Part shown: in pieces, positions 54,161 to 64,000 of the stretch
Position numbering within the stretch: position 1 is the first letter of the stretch
Layout of the letters: each line of letters starts with the position of its first letter
Assembly (NCBI GenBank): GCA_023333565.1
Contig: JAJKFH010001377.1
Span: 52,799 to 116,798 of the forward strand
Source: Puffinus mauretanicus
Lineage: Eukaryota; Chordata; Aves; Procellariiformes; Procellariidae
Direction of reading: 5' to 3'
Length of the DNA stretch: 64,000 nucleotides
The notes under the pieces: model-generated
Told to the model about the DNA's origin: nothing
The model's input: the letters and a program-made list of their open reading frames with translations, nothing else
The model's database searches: none
Made by a program: the position numbers and the translations under genes

Positions 54161-57100
54161 CTCAGACACTGTTTGTGACCTTTATTTTGGAAACAGAAGA
54201 ATGTGCAGTGAAGCTTTCAAGCTCTGTTCCTTTTTTCACTTGGGCTGAAAGATAGTTGAGGGTACAGAAATACATCAATTCTTTTATTTTATTCCAATGA
54301 AATACAGGTGCTATTACAAACATGCCTACATATTAGGTATGACTATTAGTTTTTACTTCTCAAAGGTGTACTTTTGTTTTGGACTAGGAAGTGGATAATT
54401 TACTGTGCTCCAAACTTCAGGTGAGAGATCTAGTCATGGCAATCTTGTGGAAATTTGAATGCTGTTTCTTTTGTAAAATTGGTCTTTAAAGACAATAACT
54501 AAAACATAATGTTAATTGGAGTTGCTATGTTTGTTAGCCCTCTCTTCTCACATTGCCTTGTCTTGAATCAACCCTTCTGCTCTGGGTTTTTTAGGTTTTT
54601 TCAGAACTTTATACTTTGGTGTAGTTGGGTTGTAGGTCAGTAAGGCTGTGGTTAAAATGCCCTTAACTTCTACTTGGCTCATTTTACTTTTCAAGCTATG
54701 CCTTCTACAGAGTTATTTTCTCTAGCTTGGCACCACATTAACTGCCCTTCCGTGACTGGTGTGAGGTCAGTTCATCTCTACTTACAACAGATTGTACAAG
54801 CACATCTTAAAGGGGCTGACCTTTAAAAACTAATTCTTTCCATGGATATTATGTTGTACTTGCAAATGATTGTATTCATGGGGTTGTACTTGCCAGCTAT
54901 CTGTATATTTTAACAAATTAACGTGCCTGTGAAATCTCTGCTACAGTTTGCTTTCTTAAAAGAGCACCAGCAAAGTAGAACTCTGACCTCCAGTGTCATC
55001 TCAAATGCTCCTCATTTTCTTTTTCATTTCAAGGAATTTATCTTCACTTATCTTTAGCCTTGTGAAGTGGGTCTCTTGTTGTTAGTTCTCTAGGCTCTCT
55101 CAGTGGTCTATTATGTTTCACATTCCAAAACAGGTAGAATTGCTCTCTGGAGGTACTTTTCCCAGTAACTGTAGAGGAGCAGTCTAGGTAACTAGCTTAC
55201 ACTACATCGCTACTGTGTGGACAGCAATGATGAAAAGGGATGAAGCCCCCACTTCAGATTTATAGCTAAATGTACTTTCCAATGGATAAAGACTTTGTTT
55301 TTGAACATTGGGATAAGCATTCAGAGCTAGATGAAACTGATATGGTTGGAGATTTTTTTTTACTTTTTTTGATAAGGGGATGCTCACTTTAAACATGCAG
55401 ATGTTTGGTAATGAGGTAAACTGGCATTCATGTGCTTTCCCAACATAATGAGCAAATTAAGTAGAATTTGCATCTCTCTCTGCTTGTTCATAATGTTACC
55501 CTTCTGGATTTTTGTATCAAGGTGGTAATGAGTGGTAAATGAGTGTGTTTTGCATGGTGGTTACTCAAAATTCACGTTAAAGCTTCCTTCCAAATCCAGC
55601 TATTTCTGAAGGCTTTTCTAAGCAAATTTACAGACCTTGTTGCAATGTGAGTGAGATAAGTGACACAGTTAGAAGTACCCCAGTACAGTTTGACAGCTAT
55701 TGCTCTCATGTGGAACTGTAATGGTTCATCTCTACTAAGAAGATAAATTATAATGTAAACCTGTTAGCATGGGAATAAAAAGCACTTAAGTTAAAATCAT
55801 GATAACTAGTTATGACATAATCCTATGCTTAGTTAATACGATCTCCAGAACGACCTTCAGTGGAGTGCCACAGCTACTGTGGAACTGGTAGCATAGCCTC
55901 TATTGTTGCTTTTCCTTTTTCCAAAATGCTGGAGTGCTTTGAAATTGTATTTATGACTGCATCAAGTTGCTGACAAGTATAAAGTACAAACTCTTTCTAA
56001 ACTGTAAGCTCATAAATCCATGGAAAGCAAAATTTAAATTCTTAATAGAGTTCAATGTTCTCAGCAAAATTTTTTAAATAGAAGATGCTTTTAAAGAGAG
56101 GAACAGTAGATAAGGAACTGCTCCACAGTAACAGTAAGTTCTTTAAATCAGCTGCTATGGAAATACTGTATAAATAAAATCAACTTATTGGATTCCTGTA
56201 TTAGATAACTTCTAAGCAGCACATAAGAAATGAGGGAGGGAATGTTTTATTCATGTGATGTATGCAGCGCTCAGTTTTCGATAACAGGAAGGGAGAAAAA
56301 GGTAAAACCTTCCTTTGTTTCCAAAGTGAACATGTGGATGTAGACAATTCTTGCTGTAGTGCAGTTTAGAAGCTACTCAGATGACTTAAATGTCATGGAA
56401 AAATTAATAAGAAAAATCTCCTTTTCACTCTTCTAGCATATGAGCTGTGTTTGAAGGATACTCCTGGGTGAGTATCACTAGGAGTGTTACTAAAGGAGCA
56501 TCAACAACACTACAGTCAGGAGAAGAAAGTAATAATCTTGCTAAATTTGTTTCTGGATTCACTGGTTTAAAGTAACTGACTGTTCCATAGCTTCTGGCAA
56601 AACACATTTTTTACTGCAGCTTCTTTTTGATGCTGTTTTCAATGAGCAACAGCATCAAACTGAGTACTAAAAGTTGGCAGAGCTTTTACATATCTCTCCC
56701 TCTCACGCTATGACAAGATGCTTTTTAAAATAGTTTCAGGGAAGTCCATTCACATCTTATAGAATGCAAGAGAAATCATTCTTTTGCTAGTATGCAGATA
56801 AATGCCGTTCATGGTCCAACATGTAATCAGCAGAGAGATTTCTCCTATTCCCCAACTTATCTAGCCAATGCAACTTCTGGTGATTTGGATTTCAGGAAGA
56901 GGAAAAGTTGAAGTCATGCTACGTAACCAAGACAGATAATGTCTATAAAAAACAGCCCCCTGTACCTGCCCATACAACTTACAGCAGATTCTTTCCCCTC
57001 CTGGCTGCAACACTACCTGCTCTCCATACTCTTCATATTTCAATTGCAAATCTGGATGCTTTTTGCATTATAATAGTAATGGGAAAGATATTCTTTGCAG

Positions 57101-57247
57101 CTTTTTCAATCTTCTAGTCCATGTAGTCAGAGGCACTTACAATTTAAACTAGTAAAGATTTGTTTGAAAGGTATTAACCAGACCAGTGTGTCTGTTTGAC
57201 ACTTGCTACTGAAAATTGAAGATGTGGCATTTTTGTTTATATATGGG
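54161..57247. other. Intergenic, nothing identified
   Basis: AT-rich non-coding sequence. No gene, RNA gene or nameable repeat. Confidence 0.5.
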
Positions 57248-57583
57248 TCTATAAAATAATAGAAAAGTTGGTTGAAAAGGACATGTGGGGCTATTGGACC
57301 TTACTTCTCCAAGCAGGACGAGCTTCAAAGTTGGATCAGGTTGCTCAAAGCCTTGCCCAGGTGAGATCTGAAAATCTCCAACGATAGAAATTACAGGAAT
57401 CTTTGAGCAGACTTTTCTATCTGCTAGGTTACCATCCTAGTGAAGAACTTGTTTTTCAGACGTCCAACCTGTGCCTTCCAAGCAACAGTTTGTGACCGTT
57501 GTCCCCTCTTATCTCATCTGGCATTACAAAGAAAGATGTTGGCTCTGACATCTTTGTAACTAGCTTTAAAATAGTTGCAGGGA
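57248..57583 (-). mobile_element. Old CR1 LINE 3' fragment
   Basis: Read on the plus strand it follows the complement of a CR1 3' end: a decayed octamer tail (TCTATAAAATAATAGAA), GGTTGAAAAGGACATG, AGGTTGCTCAAAGCC, CTCCAACGATAGAAATTACA, GTGAAGAACTTGTTTTTCAG, CAGTTTGTGACCGTTGTCCC and GGCTCTGACATCTTTGTAA. Each corresponds in order to the CR1 3' UTR and the end of ORF2. Divergence is high and no reading frame survives. Confidence 0.82.
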
Positions 57584-60500
57584 CTTGTATGATTTACAAT
57601 AAGCTAGAATCCTGAAGGGTTCTGTATCATTTTACACATGCCTATAGAGAATTTCAGAAAGAAACAGGGAACTGATAGATGGGGAAAGGTGCACAATTAG
57701 TTTTGAAGAGAACTAGTTTGATGGAATTTTTGTTGGAAGGGATATCTGCAACACCATGTAGAGATTCCTTTGTCTCATGGAATTAAAACTAATTAGAGTT
57801 ATATAGCTACAGCTAAAAATAGAGAAGAGTTATTTCTTAAATGTTGGCTTTCATTAGAGGTTAATATTGAATTTATTTTATTCACTAGGGGTTGATACTG
57901 AATTTATTTTATTCATAGCAATCATGTATTATGTAAGTTGACATATGATAAGGAACATCCTCAGAATGTACTATAAGCCGATGGCATGTTCCTGAGCAAA
58001 GGGGATTTAGGTGTAAAATTGAGGCCAAGGTTAAAAGAAAGTGACTGTTCTGAATGCTGTTTAAAGGAATTTAGAGAAATGAAGGCAACTCAAAATTTCA
58101 GATTGATGGGTGCAGAGGATGTTATTTTTAGTGTGCTCTGGTGAATTGGTTTGGTGAAACTCACGGCAGCTGGTACGAGTTGTAATGAAAAGATACTAAA
58201 AGAGGTGTGGGGTACAGCTGTGTATGTAATTCACTGTTTGAATGGATGGAGAAGAGTCACCTGCAGGGAGAGTATGAAGTAAATGCTGTACGTGAAAAGC
58301 AAAAATATTCAACACTTGGAAGGCAGGTGGATGACCTCAGTGAGGTCAATATATATAATCAGCACAGAAATCGGCATTCAGGAAAAATGTAGTCATTGCT
58401 CTATGGCATTGGCACAGACTATGGCATTAAGTCATTTGAATATACATCCAACTCTAAGATCTTAATTTGATTTTACTTAAATAGATATCTTTTATAGGTT
58501 TTGTTTGGATGGAATGAAGAGTTGCAATTTAGACTTGCTGAAATCTAAAGTTTTATAATTTGTTTTATTAGGGTTTTTTGGCATATTATCTTTAGTACAG
58601 ATTTCAACAAAGTGCTAGTTATAATGAACTATTTCTATTAACACTATAAAGCCAAACTTCCCTGTATTTGAAGCCCCTCAATGGAATTATTTAGATTTAA
58701 ATTAGTGTTTAAATTGGTACTCTGCTGCAAATCTTAAACGTGAAATACGAGGTGCCACGTTTTTCTAAAAGTTCTATAGTCCTTTAACTTCTGCAGCTGC
58801 ATTTACAAAAGTAATGATCAGCTATGATTACAGCTTCCTTTCATGGAGTAGACTTGTCTTAAAATCAGAAGATGAAATCTGCCTATAGCCTACAAAACTG
58901 GGTCTCATAAGATCCAAGAAAGCTGTCATTCAGGCAAACAGTGCTTAAACAAGAGAAAACTTCAAAAGGATGCAGCAGTTGCCTAAAGCTTACACTTCCA
59001 GTTATAAGAAAGTACAGATGAAAATCAGAGCAAAATTACATATTGAAAATTTTTATATTCTGTTCATTTTGTGTAGACTTTTTTTCAAGAGCCAAGTATT
59101 CTGAGGAATTAAATGTGTTAGTGCAGTATTGGATTAAAAAGTGACCTCGAAGTAATGAGTTACCTGGCTACAAATGAGGCTACATCTTTAAGATTTGGCC
59201 AAACATATGGGAATTACAATAGAGCCAACACTGCTACCTTCCTCTGCAACAAGCACTTAAGTTCAAAACTGTACTAATCTGAAAGTGAATCTCAAATTTA
59301 TTAGTGATATTTGCAATCACTTCAGTCAATGTAGTTAATGAAGATTTCAAACAATGTAAACTAGGATTAATTACATTTGGCCTAATGTAGTCTGTTAGAT
59401 TTACCTAATATCTGTCACTTATGATTTATATTATATATAAGGAGAACTAAGCTTTTTTGAAGAAAAATCCATCACTAACCAGTATGTTGAAGTACAATAA
59501 ATATGTTTAGAGTTCAAACTTTCCGTGTTTTAGTTAAATTTAATCCATCATTGCTTTACCTGTAATATATTCCACTCAGACATTAATTATGTTAGTTTAG
59601 TAGCACACTTGAAATATTATTTAAAATAAATGCTGGCTGTTGCAGATTATGGTGTAAAATATGTTAAATATTGGATGGAGAATGCCTGCATAGCTGCTGC
59701 ATATTATTGCATATGAGGGGATGCAAAATATTTTTCCTGTGCTAAGCAGTCTTTGAAAGGCAAAATAACATTCTGGTAATTTTAGTTATTAAAAAAAGAC
59801 TGGGATGCTCGAGATCATACTATGACTTCCTTCTTTTCATCTCTTCCCTATAAAAAATTCTGCAAAAAAAGTTTGCTGATCTGTTCAAAGAGTAACACAC
59901 AGCCTCCCTGGTGGATGATTGTCACATCTGGGATTCCCTGGATACATTTTTCTCTGCTTAGAAATTTGGAAAGAATTTGAGATTTTTATACACTTGTTCA
60001 CAAGGGCTTGTATTTGTGCTCACCTGGAGGTCCCTGTCAGCCGCCGGCTCACAGGGGATCTTTGTAGTGTGCACCAAGAGTGAATCTGATGCCTCTGGAA
60101 AGCGTTGACACTCTTAGTGCCTATACTACACATACGAAAAAACCAAGACAGAAATGCAATGAAACACCTTCTGCAGCTGCTTATCCTTGCACTCAAGATG
60201 AATAAATGCCTGTGAGAGGGTGAACTGTAACTTGGGGCTGGAGAAAAGCTTTAGGGGAGTGGGAGCTGCCTAAGTCCCTCTAAGACAGACACAAGGTGGT
60301 TTGGTTTTTTAAGAGATAAGGCTCTTGCTTGGTTAGGTATGATAAGAATTGTTAAATGGGAGATTTGGGATGGCATGAGGGAAGTCAAGCTAGTCCTAGC
60401 TGTTTCAGAAGACTGAAACTAGCAGGAAATAAAATTAATTGAAAAAATGGGTCTGAAGATGTTGTAAGTGCTAATGGTTTATTGCTTTGAATATTTAGCG

Positions 60501-61963
60501 ATTACTTGAAAATTTTTTTTCCTGATTTCTGATGGTCAGGTTGTGTCCTTGCTGCTCTGCTGCAGAGCATATGTGCACTCCCTAGACACAATTCGGTGAG
60601 AGTTTCCCCTCAGTAGCAGGTTCTATACATCTCCTGGAGCTGCTGGCTGCCATTAGTGAATACAACAGTTTGGAGACCAGTTGTGAGCAGAATTGTGACT
60701 TAATATGAGTTGCTTCTATTTTGGGAGAATTCAAGTGTGCTTGTTAACATTGAAAATGGCTGTGTGTAAACGTAGGCAAGTTGGTTCTTAATGCATTTAT
60801 AAAAAGTGACTGCTCGTCGAGAGAGCCAGAGCTTAAGAAAACATTCAGTGTAAATCTCTACTATACAGTAAAGCCTATTTTAATTTCAGGTTCCTTAGAT
60901 CAGCACAAGGAAACATCTGCTCACATTATTGCAATGCCTCAAACTTCAGCTATCTGCTGCCAGAGGGTAAATACCTTTGAGCTTGTTTTAACTCAGTCCC
61001 TACCTCTTTGACTGTCTTGCATGCTCCAGGATAATCAACTCCGGGGCAGAAGTAACATTTTTATTGATAGAACTCATTATCTCCTTTTAACAGAATTTAC
61101 CTAAGTGTCCTGTAATTTGTGTTGCTTAGTCTCAGCAAGTAATGAGAACTTTGAGGGTCTCTATCAGAAGACACTGTTCTTTGTTTTCTAGAACATGTAA
61201 CTCTGAAATTTCCTCTAGGTTCCTACTCATAGTGGTATAGACACTGATAAAATGAAGCTGAAATACTGCTCCTATCCAAACTGAAGCAGCAGCATGTTCA
61301 CTCACAACCTAGCTGTTGTTTTAGTCTGTCACCTGCATAGTTTCCAATTACTTTAGCAGGTTTTGTGTGTTAGGAAAACTTACTTCAACGCAGGAAGGTC
61401 CAAGAACTTTTAATCATAGGTATCGCTCATGAACAAATGAATCTTTCTGGGTAGCAAGTCTGACATAACCTGAATGCATTGGGTTGGCTTGCATGTATGT
61501 TCATCCATGGTTTTTTGTTTAGTTTAATAGTATATCTTTTAAACTACCCAGAAGACAATTTTCTAATGTGAATCAGTAGTGATTAGTACCGCAACTGCCA
61601 CCCAACATACGATGTATTCAACAATTGTTAGAGAAGTTTTAACAGGAGAGAAATTGTTAAATCAAGTCGAGTCATGCACTTCATGAATCAGCTGAGAAGA
61701 ATAAAACAGGCAGATTCCTGTGCAAATCCCAGAATGGAGTGGATGGGGAGACATAGTCAAGTTCCTAGTCTGTGAGAAAGAACAATGAATTGCAAAAGAG
61801 GGATCAAAGGGTGAGCTTATAAGCATGACTGCTATAGCAAAAATAAGCTTAGCTTTATTTGATAGATCTTGCTTGGGGAGTTATTTTAATAAATAGAAGC
61901 AGAAGCCATTGTAACAGTTATACCTTTATTCTGTTATTTGATTTTTTTAATAGAAGTGCTTTA
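57584..61963. other. Intergenic, nothing identified beyond a short tandem duplication
   Basis: AT-rich. A somewhat GC-richer patch around 60000-60110 (ending with a loose GAGTG/CACTC inverted pair) and another near 60230-60290 have no identity I can assign. Confidence 0.5.
57859..57917. repeat. Two-copy imperfect tandem duplication, ~30-bp unit
   Basis: GGTTAATATTGAATTTATTT(TATTCACTA) is repeated as GGGTTGATACTGAATTTATT(TTATTCATA) with a few substitutions. Confidence 0.7.
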
Positions 61964-61968
61964 GGTAT

Positions 61969-62486
61969 TGTCCTGGTTTCGGCTGGGATAGGGTTAAATT
62001 TCTTCCTAGTGCTGTGTTTTGGATTTAGTATGAGGAGAATGTTGATAACACACTGATGTTTTCAGTTGTTGCTAGGTGCCCTCCTAGCCCAAGGACAGCT
62101 CCTGTGCCTACTGACTGAGCTAGGTACACGAGATGGGAGGGAACATGATCAGGACAGCCAGCCCAGCTGGCTAATGGGGTATTCCATACCATGTGATGTC
62201 ATGCTCAGTATATGAAGGGTAGGCGTGATCCAGGAAGTACCGATGGCTACTTGGTTATCGGTCAGCGCGGGTGGTGAGCAATTGCATTGTGCATCACTCA
62301 TTTTGTACATTTTATCATTATCATTATTATTTTCCTTTTTTTCCTATTCTATTAAACTGTCTTTATCTCAACCCACGAGTTTTTCTCACTCTTACCCTTC
62401 CGATTCTCTCCCTGTCCCGCTGGTGGTGGGGGCGGTGAGTGAGCGGCTGCGTGGTATTTGGCTGCCTGCCAGGTTAAACCACGACA
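61969..62486 (+). mobile_element. Solo LTR of an endogenous retrovirus (518 bp) with 5-bp target-site duplication
   Basis: The element starts TGTCCTGGTTTCGGCTGGGA and ends TTAAACCACGACA, the canonical TG...CA termini. The 5-bp duplication GGTAT lies on both sides (61964-61968 and 62487-62491), which fixes the boundaries exactly. Promoter-like parts are visible: a CRE-like TGATGTCA near 62194-62201, a TATA-like GTATATGA at 62208-62215, and an ATTAAA polyadenylation signal at 62351-62356 before the conserved CTCAACCCACGAG. No retroviral gene is attached, so this is the product of LTR-LTR recombination. From memory the family is common in neoavian birds; the 5-bp duplication fits an ERVL-like (class III) origin, but the class should be confirmed. 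Confidence 0.93.
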
Positions 62487-62491
62487 GGTAT

Positions 62492-63617
62492 TGATAACTT
62501 CTGTCCTAAAAGGACTAGGAGTTCTGAATCACACTGGGATCCTCTTTGCTGGTACTCCTAACACAGGGAGACTCCTGTCCTGTAAAGCTGCTAAAAATGA
62601 AGCAGCACCCACAAGCAGGCTCAAGGAACAGGAAAATGAGAATGGACAGCCAAGTTAGGGAAGAATGTCTTGCAAATTCCCTCTGGATTATTGCAAGCAT
62701 CTACCATAACTGACTAGGAAGTGTCTGGTAAGGGAAAGGCATCTCACACTTGATCATTTTAAAAACTTAACGCTCTTCAGTTCCTGTTCAAACACAGCAC
62801 CTGTGTCCCATAGGTATTTGCATGCAACTTGTTTGACTGCCCTTTGCAGTCCGAGAGGATTCTCTTCTTCAAAAGTGAATTCCAACCCTTTTAAACATTG
62901 CTGTACATTATGTAGATTATTTCATATTCATAGTCATATTGTAGCTCATTTCATATGGCTTTTACAGTGGTGAGAAATGCTGGAAAATATAGTGTTTCAG
63001 GACCTGTATACTGTATAACAAGATGGTTTCTGCTACTTGTTGTGTCTGATATAGAACACAAAGATGAGGAGCAGGAAGGACAGAAGAAGCTGTATTTCCT
63101 TCCACAGCAACTGTTACCAGCTATAATTCCTTTTCTATGAAATGCTGGATATCCTCCTGTATCTGACAACATCTCAAACTTGCTGATAGGATCTGAGTTT
63201 TGACACTTGCTGCCTCTGCAGGCAGCAGGTCAGTCTGGGCTGTGACCCTAAAAACCTGGGGCATGAGGCACGCTGGATGTGATCAGGACACAGATGTAGC
63301 TGAAATGCAAAGGAAGGGTTTGCTAGAGCTGATACTGAAACCATCAGTGAGTGTGCTCCAGAAGCCGGCAGTGACGAATGGAAAGAAATGTGTAAGCTTT
63401 GAAGATCCAGGTCAGTCTGGCTGTATTCACTGAAGTTGGCAGATGTCACTATGGTATGTTTTTTTGCTCTTTTTCTGTGAAAATTACAGAATGGTCTTAA
63501 AAATGCCAAACCACTGCAGTCCAGATAGGTGGCTCTACAGTAAGACACCAGATTGCCTAATCTTCATCCATGCTAGTTTTACTTAAAATTACCAGGTTTT
63601 TGTATATTGAGAATTCT
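62492..63617. other. Intergenic, nothing identified
   Basis: AT-rich to neutral sequence between the LTR and the terminal CR1. A perfect 8-bp stem with 4-base loop (TGCTGCCT/AGGCAGCA, 63208-63227) is the only structure seen. Confidence 0.5.
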
Positions 63618-64000
63618 TGTTCAATATCTTTATCGACGATCTGGACGAGGGGATCGAGTGCACCCTCAGTAAGTTTGCAGGCAACACCAAGTTGGGCGGG
63701 AGTGTTGATCTGCTCGAGGGTAGGAAGGCTCTGCAGAGGGACCTGGACAGGCTGGATTGATGGGCCGAGGCCAACTGCATGAGGTTCAACAAGGCCAAGT
63801 GCCGGGTCCTGCACTTCGGCCACAACAACCCCAGGCAACGCTACAGGCTTGGGGAAGAGTGGCTGGAAAGCTGCCCGGAGGAAAAGGACCTGGGGGTGCT
63901 GGTTGACAGCCGGCTGAACATGAGCCGGCAGTGTGCCCAGGTGGCCAAGAAGGCCAAGGGCATCCTGGCCTGTAGCAGAAATAGTGTGGCCAGCAGGAGT
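63618..64000 (+). mobile_element. CR1 LINE fragment cut by the window edge
   Basis: The reading frame [20 protein letters not shown] is followed by [38 protein letters not shown] and [18 protein letters not shown], the CR1 ORF2 region downstream of the catalytic core. An in-frame TGA at 63758-63760 replaces an Arg codon (CGA to TGA, a CpG decay change), so this copy is dead. It reaches about 135 codons further 5' in sense than nothing else here except the overlapping part of the 37.9-kb copy, with which it is nearly identical over the shared segment on the opposite strand. The element continues past the right edge. Confidence 0.94.

Noticed and set aside
27151..61963. Exons of the genes I would expect near HCN1 by synteny (for example EMB or MRPS30)
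   Set aside because: No open frame in this interval resembled these proteins or showed paired splice sites.
63208..63227. Perfect 8-bp hairpin TGCTGCCT/AGGCAGCA
   Set aside because: Too short and isolated to support an RNA gene or regulatory claim.

Overview
This window is vertebrate nuclear DNA, almost certainly from a bird. The evidence is two coding exons of HCN1 with consensus splice sites, a CpG-island promoter, several CR1 LINE copies (two with the octamer ATTCTATG tail typical of avian CR1), and a solo endogenous-retrovirus LTR of a type I recall as common in neoavian genomes. HCN1 is Z-linked in birds, so the window is probably from chromosome Z, but the sequence itself does not show this.

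Layout. Positions 1-2081 are intron 2 of HCN1, which lies on the minus strand. Exon 2 is 2082-2505 and encodes S1-S4 of the channel. Intron 1 is 2506-25728, AT-rich, with only simple repeats and no nested gene I can support. Exon 1 is 25729-26111 and encodes the cytosolic N-terminus and the start of the HCN domain. It sits inside a CpG island of roughly 25250-27150 that also carries the inferred 5' UTR and promoter. Exons 1 and 2 join in phase (AG|G, Arg128) to give 269 uninterrupted residues. The rest of the channel (S5, pore, S6, C-linker, CNBD, C-tail) would lie to the left of the window.

From about 27.2 kb to the end I find no cellular gene. This upstream flank holds 5'-truncated CR1 copies of at least two subfamilies (33.0-33.8 kb plus; 37.9-38.8 kb minus; 63.6 kb to the edge plus), two much older CR1-type fragments (51.1-51.4 and 57.2-57.6 kb, both minus), a possible MIR fragment (30.2 kb), a possible ancient non-autonomous DNA element (47.5 kb), an unassigned GC-richer island (53.4-54.2 kb), and a 518-bp solo LTR with a perfect 5-bp target-site duplication (61.97-62.49 kb).

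The most unusual object is a perfect 89-bp palindrome (44-bp arms, one-base centre) at 25348-25436. It lies in the CpG island about 300 bp inside intron 1. It is either a genuine cruciform-capable or template-switch structure, or an assembly or sequencing fold-back artefact, and it should be tested. I see no evidence of a new multi-gene system. The only cellular gene in view is HCN1, and everything else is repeats, regulatory DNA or unremarkable AT-rich sequence.
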